A DNA stretch of 64,000 nt from Piezodorus guildinii. Lineage: Eukaryota > Arthropoda > Insecta > Hemiptera > Pentatomidae. The notes under the pieces were generated by a model. It was given only the letters and a program-made list of their open reading frames with translations. It was not told the origin of the DNA and did not search any database. Positions 12,100 to 23,216 of the stretch are shown one piece after another. Within the stretch, counting starts at the first letter, position 1. Each line of letters begins with the position of its first letter. Location: NCBI GenBank assembly GCA_023052935.1, contig CM041292.1, positions 175,310,400 through 175,374,399 of the forward strand, in the 5' to 3' direction. The translations under genes were made by a program, and so were the position numbers.

Positions 12100-12665
12100 A
12101 ATGTTATATGGCCAAACCACAACTAACAAGAGATGTGGCTAAATGTTAACACGGTTATTATTGATGATAGAGAAAAAATTAAGGTATTTCCGAATCAGGA
12201 TATTTTATTTGAATTATTTTAATGAAAAAAGAAAATAATAGGAAATAGTAACGCAGCCTAGTATAAATGCTTTTGGTTATTATTTTCCGTAATGAATCTT
12301 TGTAATCGACCAAAAAATAAATAAAAAATATTATCTCTGCAAATTAAGGGTTACTTTTAAAGACGCGTAGAACTCGAAAAACGAATTAAAAATTTTTTTT
12401 TTCTAATTAATAAATGAACAAATGTTTTAGTCTTATTTAATAGAGAATTTATTTCCTACAAAATGAAAAAAGAATCATTGAAATTGTTAAGAACTAGCAT
12501 AGATATAGTAGCGTTTTGAAATTAGCAGAGGTGATATGCCATTTTCCTTTGAATTATTTATTGCTTTCCATATAACTTAATTGCCTATCTACAGCTTTAT
12601 AAACAGTTATATTGTTATTTGGAAATAATAAACCATTGTGCAATAATTTGCAACGTTTTTAAACT
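12100..12665 (+). repeat. dispersed repeat family B, copy 1
   Basis: It aligns with 23925-24835 after removal of the SINE inserted there. Shared blocks include 'ACTCGGTTATTATTGATGAT' (ACACGG here), 'AGAATCATTGAAATTG' and 'AATAATAAACCATTGTG'. No open frame is conserved between the copies, so this is probably a non-coding, non-autonomous element. Confidence 0.7.
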
Positions 12666-13544
12666 TATTTCGGAAGTGTTATGATAAAAACCAAAATTAT
12701 TCAGAAAATGTGAATTTTACCATTCTTACATTTTTACTTTATCCTCATGACGAAAACTGCTATCAAAATATCTTTCAAAATAATAAGTAAACAAATAGTT
12801 TAGTTACATTAATTTGTCTCACAAAATCACAGATGTTTATTTTCCTTATTTTTTTTTTTTTTTTTTACATCTGAGTATAGTTGGAGATTTCCTTAATTCT
12901 TTATGATCTGACTTATAATAATTGAATTTTGAAGTATCTACAAGCTTTATATCAAAATATTAATATAATTTCGATACAATACAATAATGTTATAGTGATA
13001 AAAGTAGATTTTTTCCTCCATTCCCAGACCAGTTCACTCATAAAATATAACCGGCACCACTCCATATCAAGCAATACTTGACTATACGAGTATGCAAGTC
13101 CCCCGAGAAAGGTCTACTATTGGGTTATCCTAAAATGACCGGGTCAAGGTTTTAAATGGTGGACGCCTCGAATGAATTTATTTCTAAACATATAAATCTA
13201 ATTTAATTACAACTTTACTCAAACCGATTATATGATACCTTTCTCACGAATAAATTAAAATTCAGGCTATTATTAACTAATAAATCTTTTATTCTATGGT
13301 GAAATCTTGTTCAGATATTTGTAGTTACTCATTTTATCGCCACGTCAATTTTTCTTCTTTTGTATTAATAAATATAAAATATGATAAAACTGAGATAATA
13401 AGACAACAATGCTTTATCTTATTTTCTTTTTCAATAGAAATTCAGAGGACGCTGTTAAAAATTTGTTCGATATTAATATAGTGAAAATGCCCAAAAATTC
13501 TTGTTTTCCGTTATATTTTTTTTATAATAGGAGTTATTAATTTC
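12666..13544. other. no supported gene
   Basis: AT-rich. 'TATTGGGTTATCCTAAAATG' at about 13117 resembles a mariner-type terminus next to a TA dinucleotide, but no partner end or transposase is visible. Confidence 0.3.
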
Positions 13545-14998
13545 AAAAAAAATCTGGTGCGGGCAACACACGACTTTCACTTACCTCGACTGTTTTTTTC
13601 TTTTGTTTTTTAAATAGATTTATTGCTATTTACAACTGTATAATGATATACATCTACTAAATGAGATACAAGATACAAATGTCATTATTCAATGTGGGGA
13701 TACTACCGATTGGCAGCTCCCCAAAAACAATGTTAAACTAGAAGGTCTCGGGGACATCTTCTTTTCATACGCCTCGGAGGATTATCAGGGATTGTAGAGG
13801 AAGCAAGGATTGAAACTAGTGGGTTAGAGTGGGAATGGAGTTTGTCATGAAAGGAGTGGTACCTGGTTCGCGCCAAGTCAGCAACATAGGAACGTTGAAG
13901 TCTTTATGGATGAGTTTATTTGTGACGAAATAAGGAGCATTGAAGATTTTTCGAAGGATTTTTTATGTAAGGATTGAAGACGGGAAGAATTTAATGGTTT
14001 AGTAGAGCCCGAAATCTCTACTCCATATCGGTCTAATGATAGTCATGTAGATGAGCCTTTTGTACTGAGTGGAAGGTTTGAGCGTTTGTCCAGTAAGTGT
14101 TGAAATAGTCGAAAACGGCGAGCAGTTACCTCGACTGTTAAAATCAATTTAAAAACTATTAAATATACTCCAATTTGAAAAGTATTCTAAGTTGATTTTA
14201 ATAAAACGTGTATTCATTTTCGTTGGAAATATTTGATTTAGATTAAATAATATAACTATACTAAATTGTTAATCAGTAATAAGTTTATTCTCTATTCGTC
14301 ACTTCATATTACCTTTTACAACTGTTTGTATCAGATAATATTTTTCTAAAATCTTTCCCTATCCAACGGTATATTATACGTCTATATTACTGTTCTCATT
14401 ATCAAAAAAAAAAAAAAAAATTGCATAAAAAATAGTTTTGCTCTTTTATCCTTTAGCTGGTCATCAAATTCGTCCAACTTGTATACTTAGCCGCCTTTCA
14501 TCAATGTTATTAAGATGGTATTATATATTTTTTTAAATTTACAAAATTAAATGTAATTTAGAGGAAGAAAATTTAAAAAAATCGGCATTTAAGCAATGTC
14601 GGACTATTTCAATCATAATAAAACCTACATGATATTAAAGCCGATATAATTTAACATCGATTTCGCGCGTTTAGTCAAAATCGTTAGAGCCGTTTTTGAG
14701 AAAACCTTAAAAAGGTGCAAAATACATGGTTTAAAGTGACTCTACTGGTTTGCCGATTTTTATGAAAACGTTACTGTAACGTCTCGGGCGTATAGTTGTC
14801 TTAAATATTAAATCTCAGGTTCCTGCAACTTTTAGTTTTCGTGCTAGACTTACCACACAAAGACCTTTTTGCGAAACTTGGTCATTTGGACTCTGGGGTC
14901 CTATAATGCGTATTTCCGTTGAAAACTGAAATTCGAATTTTTCACGATCGCAATGCTTTCCCTTACAATAAATTTCATATATAGGTAAGTGTAAGTAA
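13545..14998 (-). mobile_element. family A copy, interrupted by a LINE
   Basis: In reverse orientation this copy runs from 'AAATCTGGTGCGGGCAACAC' (13551) to 'ATATAGGTAAGTGTAAG' (about 14998). Both ends read outward contain a GGTAAGTGAAAG-like stretch, which suggests short inverted termini (ACTTTCACTTACC). Without the LINE at 13594-14125 the copy is about 900 bp, like the copies at 35045 and 55150. It carries no open frame, so it is probably a non-autonomous DNA element. Confidence 0.65.
13594..14125 (-). mobile_element. 5'-truncated Jockey-type LINE, nested
   Basis: A T-rich left edge (tail on the minus strand) is followed by sequence homologous to the 3' part of the LINE at 22010-23090, for example 'GGGTTAGAGTGGGA' and the 'GATGAGTTTATTTGTGAC' block. 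It is flanked by a 13 bp duplication, TTACCTCGACTGT, at 13581-13593 and 14126-14138, showing target-primed insertion into the family A copy. All frames are broken. Confidence 0.8.
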
Positions 14999-15060
14999 TA
15001 TATCTGATAAAGGTTCGGCTCACAGTGTAAGTAATATATCTGACAAAGGTTCGGCTCACA
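14989..15060 (+). repeat. tandem duplication, 36 bp unit, two copies
   Basis: Two adjacent 36 bp units (14989-15024 and 15025-15060) differ at one base. Each ends 'AAGGTTCGGCTCACA'. The duplication abuts the family A end. Confidence 0.9.
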
Positions 15061-15739
15061 AGCAGTTTTCAGAGGATGTTAAATTAAGGGAAACTATTTT
15101 ATTTATTCCACGTAGGAATTCTATAATTAATGTTTTTGAACAAAAAAAAATCTTGCATTGTTTTTTATATTGTTTATATTTTTGAAAAATGTATCTAATT
15201 TATCAAAACAAACTATATTTTATTGGTTCAAAACATTGGTTTTACTAAACTTATTTTATGCTAATGTGAAAATTATAAATTAACTGCCTATCGAAAAGTC
15301 TCATCATTCATTTATCTAATTTCAAGCAATTTGCTCGATTGATTTTCGTAAGAGAATAAATACGTGGAATACATAATTTAATGCTTCCTTTAAAAAACAA
15401 CAACATATTATCCTGTTTTACATTGGTTGGTTCAGCATTTAAAACATTCTGCTTATCAGTCCCTTCTTTTTTTGTCACCTCCAACGTGAACCCTTCTCTA
15501 CCTATTTGAGAAATAATCTATCCACGGGTGAAAACCATGGTTCTTAGTTCGTCCATCAACTTAACTAAACTAAATCAACTAAACTTACGCAATCTGATAT
15601 TTCTTAATTCTTTACTTTAACAATTTAACACTACCATAACAAACAAGAGCGGATGCCACACATTCTATTCCGTTGATTAGTAACTTAAACATCAATATAG
15701 CTCCTCTTTCCTGTGTAGATAAAGATGTTGAATTTGCTT

Positions 15740-16530
15740 AACTGCTCGTAGCTCTCAATGCACAAAAATGTGAATTCTGCAACTTTCTTTAGCTAACTCT
15801 ACAACCCTAATTGTATGAAATGATAATTGCTTAAAATTTATCGATTTAATATTGATATTTATTAATGTATAATTATCAGACTCCAAGTACCTTCGAATTT
15901 TTCTTCCTTATCATCTATTACTCCACCTCCACGCCTCAGTAATTAACTTCGGAGTCAGTTTGCATCAACACCTATCCGAAAAAAAATATATTTTTCAAAC
16001 CATCCGAAAATCTATAGATATCCTTAAACACTTCCTAATATTTCGTGATTTCATTCCACCTAAAATCAATTAGCTCCTACTTACGTCTCTCGTTTCCCCC
16101 AAATGGAGTATCAAGTTTATGGTAGACTCTCTGATAAGTATTACATGAGACCATAAGGACGCCGAGTTATATCTTCCGTCAGAAATATTTCCTAGGTAAC
16201 TATATATTTCGATCCATTATGGCCTAGAAGCCTCCTTACATACGTAACATGTTTACAAGCTGATCCTCTGGCCACTCAGTAAAAATGAGGTATAAACTTA
16301 AAAACTTTTTTATCTTGAAAATAAAATTGTTCACAGGTCCATCTCCTTCATAAATCTTTTGTCATTCGTGCTACGCTGCTTTGGATATCCTTACCCATTT
16401 CCGTGTAAAGTGAGTTCCTCGTATCCAGTTTCATTCGTAAAGCCTTATTTTTGACCTCTTACAGAGATCAATCATTTCTCCATTTCCTGAATCATCAATA
16501 TTCCTAACATAACTAAAATGTGCAATTATA
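15740..16530 (+). pseudogene. degenerate CR1-like LINE fragment
   Basis: The stretch at about 15930-16080 is a decayed homologue of the LINE coding region at 46180-46320: both encode an N-F/L-G-V block followed by a K-S-I-x-I-L-K-x-F-L block. Stops and frameshifts are frequent. Boundaries are approximate. Confidence 0.5.
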
Positions 16531-16866
16531 AATTAAACGAATTAATTGCTACCATTATTTTTTGTTTTATTTTTAGAGACTATGTTTCGGCTTCCCCCAT
16601 TTGAGATCTATATAGCCAAATACCACTCCAATTTTGAAGGAATAAAAATTTATTATTCTCTGCAAGCATCTGAATACGCTGCATTCACATTGGAATAGCA
16701 TAGAAACGACACAATGAAAGTTCTACTACTCCCAATCGATGTAGGTGCTTCCTCAGGTAATCATGTGGATCCGTGCAATGACAAATTTTCCCGGATTACT
16801 TGTTATCAGAACTTATCTTTGAAGAATCCATTAATAAAGCATAATTTGCTTTAACTTCCCTAGATG

Positions 16867-17703
16867 AAGTTATGAAGAATTTCTTCAAGCCAAAAACGCC
16901 GCCATAAAGAAATCTAACACAGGAACAGAGCAGGCCATATTACAAGAAGGTAAATCAGAAAACTGGAACTTAAAACATAAGCTTTATAACTCCATCATAT
17001 GTTCTACCTTATTATACTATGCAGAAATATGGATCCCGGAATACTGTCCGAATTTGGAAACAATAACAATTAAGTAAGTTAAGCAAATATATCAATGATC
17101 CAAATATGCTCCTAACTATATGGTCAGATTAGAGACAGGAATTTCAAGTTTAGAAGTAGAAATAAAAGTAGTAAAAAGAATGTTCAGATGGTGGATTGCT
17201 CTATTAAACATGCCAGAGGAGAGGCTACCAAGGATATGTTTGACCGATTAAGAGAACTAGAATTCAACAAAAATATACGCAACTGGTATTCACAATTAAA
17301 AATAAAATTATCAAAAGTAGACTTGTCATCGATTTTAGAAGATGATAACCTAAAACCAGAATACACTTCAAATACATAATAAATAGATTCAAAAATCATT
17401 TCCTGAGTATTGATATTAACGCAGTGCTTAACACCAAATGTAATCCTGAATTCAGAAACATCAGTAGCTTTCTTCAAGGTAAAGGAAGAATACCCAAATT
17501 TCAGAACACAAATCAAGAAGCATCGAATAGTGAGCCAGCTTAGGGTAGCCAACTTGACAAGACCAGTAGGGTATAGTGAGGGAAAATCATACAAACAGGG
17601 GGGAGGAGAGGAAGAAGAAAATTGCACTGTATGCAATTTACAAAAGCCGGAAAATCTATATCAATTTTGGATAGAATGCCCAATGTATATAGACCTTAGA
17701 TAG

Positions 17704-17754
<51 letters not shown>

Positions 17755-18266
17755 AATCAGTTCAATAATTCAATTTTGCGGAATCTACTAACAATTTATA
17801 ATGTGCAGAAACTGAACGATATTTTTTACTACACAGTGGGCAGTTTAAAAATTAGATCATTTGTAATAAACGAATAAAGTTCATGATATAGATTTTCCTG
17901 TTAATTCCTGATTAATTTTTATCAAAAAGTGAAGTGTTATTACTGTGTTTATTTATTTTTCTTTAATTATATTATTATTATGTATTGTTTAGCTTAATTT
18001 ATATGAGGTTATAAATTTAAAAGATTTATATTTGTATTAAGGTTTACTTTAAATTCCTAAATTGTTCTTTTTGTTTTGTTTTTTTACATTTTTGTATGTG
18101 ATTTTAAAAAATGTATTTTATTCATTTATGTTATATTCATGATGTCTGTAAATAATCTTGAGTTGTTTTTATTTTTGTATTTTTGATATATGAACTGTAC
18201 TGACCATACCATACCATACCATACCTGGGGATTACCCCAAAGTAAATAAATATTATTATTATTATA
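16867..18266 (+). mobile_element. 5'-truncated non-LTR retrotransposon with 11 bp target duplication
   Basis: The duplication TTCCCTAGATG occurs at 16856-16866 and 18267-18277. Between them lie remnants of a LINE C-terminal region in several frames: an Y-Y-A-E-I-W block near 17020, then open frames 17188-17379 and 17410-17703. These end with the zinc motif C-T-V-C-N-L-Q-K and W-I-E-C-P-M-Y. A (TA)n run (17705-17748) follows, then a 3' UTR with CCATA repeats near 18210, and the end 'GGGGATTACCCCAAAG' plus an (ATT)n tail. The copy is dead. Confidence 0.8.
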
Positions 18267-18724
18267 TTCCCTAGATGCATGGAAGAACATCCGTACCTAG
18301 CACCTTCTCTGCTGAGTTTATTTTATTCCACAGTGCCCAGGTCTCGTTGGAAAACTATTTCTCTACCCCTTTAGAACAGTTCTTTAACCAATTGATGATA
18401 GCTTATGTTTCTATATTTTGAAGTTGACTAGACTGTGTAGGAAAAATAATATCCATTAGGGAATCCACAAGCTCATAGTAGTTACAGTATGATATCTACA
18501 GTATGGCGCGAATTTTGTGGTCCATTTCCCTACAGGCTTCTAGATGGTAAAAATATGCAAACACACGCCAGTTCTTCCATTTTCACGTTCCATAATACAA
18601 CTCCTTTCAGTCCTATAATAAAATGTATTTTATTTTTTTTAATTCAACCACTTTCTATTATTTTATCACAATATATAATCCTGGATTTCCATCCAATGAT
18701 ACAACTCGACACTGTTGCCCGCAG
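18267..18724. other. intron sequence upstream of the first transporter exon found
   Basis: AT-rich sequence ending in the acceptor TTGCCCGCAG at 18724. The open frames running into the next exon from here are read-through of the GC-rich exon and not separate genes. Confidence 0.5.
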
Positions 18725-18964
18725 GGACCGACGGAGGGCTACGACTGGGACGAGTCGACGCAGGGTATGATCCTCTCGGCCTTCTATTACGGCTACATCG
18801 TGACGCACATCCCAGGCGGGCTGCTGGCCCAGCGCTTCGGCGGCAAGCACACCATGGGCTTCGGCATCTTCTCCACCGCGCTCTTCACGCTCCTCACGCC
18901 GGTGGTAGCGCCCCTGGGTGCCGTTCCGCTCATCGTCCTCAGGGTACTCATGGGATTGGGGGAG
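18725..18964 (+). CDS. transporter exon 1 of those found (helices 2 to 4)
   Basis: 80 codons, starting and ending in phase 0, with acceptor CCCGCAG and donor GAG|GTGAGT. It encodes [14 protein letters not shown] and then helices 2-4 up to V-L-M-G-L-G-E. Base use is odd: 71 of 80 third positions are G or C, against 6 of 29 complete codons in the next exon. That composition opens long spurious frames on both strands here. Confidence 0.93.
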
Positions 18965-21900
18965 GTGAGTTTTTAAATATTTTTTTTTCAAATTTTATAT
19001 ATTAAACAATTAATAGACTGTGATATCTATACTTTAAGTAAGGTTACGTAAACATTTTATATTTAGAAAGTTTTATTTTTACTTTAAATCCAAGAAGATG
19101 CCGGCGCTTGCAGCGCCGTATTCATCTATAACATTTTACGAATGGAATCAAGCAATAAAACTCAATTTTTGTTGTTGTTTTTTTTTATTTATATATTTTT
19201 AAGATGTCTTACAGAATACTGAGAATTTTCTTATATTTAAGATATACATACGTTTTCATAATGTGTATATTACAGTTATTATTTTTTTTTTTTACATAAC
19301 TTAATCATAATGTTTGTTATATTTTTAAAAATCATGTTTAATGATATTATAGGATTTTTTAAATAGTAATATTTGATGTTATCCCTCTTTATTAAAAAAA
19401 AAATAAGGGGAACCCGTGAATGAGTCGCCCTAATCTCCCTAATGGTCCCTCCCCATTTTTGTAATTATATACATAGAGGAATAAAAACCCTTGAAATGTT
19501 AAAAGTGCAAGCAGCGCACCTAGAAATATTCCTTAGTATACCTTCAGGTAATAGCTCAAATATTCTGTGATATATGTTTACATTGTATATTGTGTAACAT
19601 AATAAAACCAGAGGGTAAGAAAAAAAAAAAAAGTGTGTGATCTCCCAGGAGATTACTTCGCGAGGCCAAGAGTCTACACTGGAAGAAGAATTAAAGAAAT
19701 ATGCCTTAAACATCCCGGCTACTTTCGTGAACTCTCATAAGAACCCAAATTCACGTATTTTCTACCTCTTCTCTCACTACGTAGTCGGCATTAAACTGTA
19801 CGTCTAACATCTTTGGATGGGGCGATAAGCCGACAGTCCTTGGCCGCGCAATGTGGATTCCACTCCGCTATTCTCGATGACAAGTTATAAGGTAGGGTCA
19901 TTATACCCTGCACATATTTTTATGAGTGGCCTCCAGTTGGCTTATGGGCCTTAAATACCCGAGGGATAGACTGTGAGTGAGTCCCCATTTAATTTTATGC
20001 GTGAGAAAAAGTCCTCTCGGGACTGGGATTCGAACTCAACGCCTTTGGCATAGCTTACTGGCGTGCTAGTCACACAGCTACGTACGTACCTACTAGTTTA
20101 AATGTTAATTCAAATATAAGTATAACTAGTATCTCAGTTACTCGAAAATATCCAGCACTGATGTGTTCCTAAAAAGGAAATTAAAGCTAAGATGGCAATA
20201 AACATGAATGTACTTTAAAGAAAATTAGGGTTTACTTAGATAAAATATTTATTATTAATCCAAGCTAATCGGCATTTGCTCCCATTATATATCTGTGGCG
20301 GTTGTGAATAAGTGGTTAAGCCAAAATCTTTCATTTTACCGGTGAGTGACTTAAAGTTTTGCGTAATACACAAATAGAGTTATTAATTACAGCTTTCTAT
20401 CCACCTGAAAGTTCTTCCACCAAAAATTTCTTTAACCAATTTGACACGACGTAGGAGAAGGTCTGAGGGAGCGATACCTGAAGTTAACTCATTTTTGATA
20501 TAACTCGAGCTATCTAGTTTTCACGACCGCCACAGATATTGCATTAAAAAAAAGCTAAACACTTTTTTTTTAGTTTATAGAAATATTGCAGGTAGTCAAA
20601 GCTAGCATTTATTAGTATCTGTACACCATAAGGTATACCGCCATACACTAGTATTAATTAGTACATTATAAGGTGCCTTCAAATGAAATGTATTGTTTTC
20701 ATTTGCCAGGGTGACATTATTACTGCATAACAGGAAAACCATTTGCTGAAACGTGCCCACTGTGTAGTAAAAGATATTTACGAATATATTTATATTCCTT
20801 TTATGAGGATGTTTTCCGATTTTCAATTACTTTTGAGAATTAATACATAAGAATTATTAATACATAAAATTATATTTTTAGGAAAACAAAGAGCCCTTTT
20901 ATTCTTCATTATTTTTATTTTTTCGAGTTAAATCAGACAATTTTTCAGTCTCTTTTATGACCATTTCCAAACCTTGAATATAAAGAATACTGTATTGTAT
21001 ATTTTATGCCATCCTATATAAAATATATATATAAATTCAGTCAATTAAATAATGTACAAACGAATATTTAAATTACTTAATTGCCCTTTTTTGGGTGAAT
21101 TGTATTCCCTCCACTTCTTTAGGAATTAGAAACTATACCTTGTCAAAAATCTTAAATATTTTTTATCAATAAGCATTAAAAAGCTATATATTCTTTTAAC
21201 TTTAATATTATATAATTACCTATGATAATGAAATTTTGCCAAAGCTGTTTTTCTTAACCAACATTTTCATAACCTTCACTGGTTGTTTACCTAAAAATAT
21301 AATTATATGAATACAAATTTAAATCCTTTTGTAAAAAGATATTTACATCTTATTTTATTCTGCGAAATAAAGTAATACAATTATGAATTATTAATATTAC
21401 ACAATAACATTCAGCGATTGTTTATTTGGTATTAACAAATTTTCATAACACATTTGCATTTTAAATAGCTATAATGTTTTCCTATTTTTAATTTATTATT
21501 ATAAGATATAACTTCATTATGTAATGGAAGTTTTTTTTAATCGGATTTATGAATGTATATCCAAATTTTGTTTTAATGTTATTTTGTTTAAATGTTGAAA
21601 CTGTCTTTTCGACAAAAGGATTGTTTATTAGATAATAATGTGTGAGTGGTCATAAGAATCACCTAATGTTGCCTAAATATAAATAAACTATGTACCGGTA
21701 GAAATAGTACAGAAACTGAACTACCATACTTGTCCGACTTCGCACTACGTTTCACTATACTGCTTTCAGAAAAAATTCTACTTCAATTTATTTAGGGAAG
21801 AGGGGAGGAAATATAAAATTTTCCAAAAAAAAATTGAGCGTATTCGCCTTAATAAATTTTAATTTCTGCTGAAGGAACGCGGTATCGCGGTAAGTAATTC

Positions 21901-23154
21901 AGAATATTAGTATTGGTTTAAATTATACAACAAAAAATAAATAAATAAAATAATTAATTAAATTAAAAGCAAAACAAAGAATATATGCACAATTGATTAC
22001 AATCTAATAAAAAAAAAATTAAATATTATTTGTTGAAATTTACAACTGTACTTCATAATACAACAAGTAAATATGATATAAGAAAAATTACATGAAACAG
22101 ACTTGTATAAGAACAATCTAATAGTATCATTCCTGTAACTATTCTAAGCCAGAAAGGCACGAGACCATTTTTTTGTTAGAAGCCTCGAAGGATTGTCAGG
22201 AATCGAAGAGGAAGCAAGTATTAAAACTAGTGGGTTAGAGTGGGAGAGGAGTTTGTTATGGAAGGAGTGATATCTGGTTCGATCCAAATCAACAACAAAT
22301 GGAACAATTAGGTCTTTATGGATGAGTTTATTTGTGACAAAGTAAGGAGCGTTGAGAATTTTACGAAGGATTTTGGATTGTAAAGATTGGATACGGGAAG
22401 AATTTGATGGTTTAGTCAAGCCCCAAAGCTCAACCCGTACGTCCATATAGGCCTTATGATTGTCATGTAGAGGAGTCTTTTATAGTTAAGTGGAAGGTTA
22501 GATTAGGCTAGCGTTTGTCTAGTTAGTTTTGAGGTAATCGAAAGCGGAGAGCAGTTTCTTGTTTAAGTCTAGTGTGCGGATTTCATGTGAGACGCTTGTC
22601 AAGGAGGCGACCTAGATAGCGGATCTGTTCGACCAGGACAATTGGAATATTATTAAAGAATACTGTAGGGCAGGATGTCATTGGTTTACGACAGAAGGTA
22701 AAGGTTATTTGGTGGGATTTGTCTGAATTTTTTTTTTATTCTTAAGTCCGACACCATATCTCAAGGTCTCTGATGTGGGATTGTAGGGTTTGAGAGGCAA
22801 TAGTATGATGGTTATTGACTGATAACACATAAGTGTCATCAGCATACGTAGAAAGGAAAGTGTTAGGATTGGTTGGAATGTCAGCTGTATAGACTGTGAA
22901 GAGAATGGGTCCGAGGATACTGCCTTGTGGGACGCCAGCGTACTGAGCAAAAAGATATGAATAGGAACTATTGTGATTTATATTGAAGAATCTGTCAGTG
23001 AGAAAGGACTTTAAGATGAGGAAGTATGTTGGAGGGAGGAATTTCGGAGTTTGTAAATCAATCCAGGGTGCCAATAAAAAAATAAAATAGAATTATATGC
23101 TTAAATAAGACCAAATTGGATCAATGCGCAAAGTGATATTATTTAAAGCATGTA

Positions 23155-23216
<62 letters not shown>

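Noticed and set aside
17184..17636. 150-codon minus-strand frame
   Set aside because: It lies antisense to the LINE coding remnants at 16867-18266, which carry the recognisable zinc motif on the plus strand.
18489..19005. Four overlapping open frames on both strands around the GC-rich transporter exon
   Set aside because: They are shadows created by the GC-rich exon at 18725-18964. Only the frame with SLC17 motifs is real.
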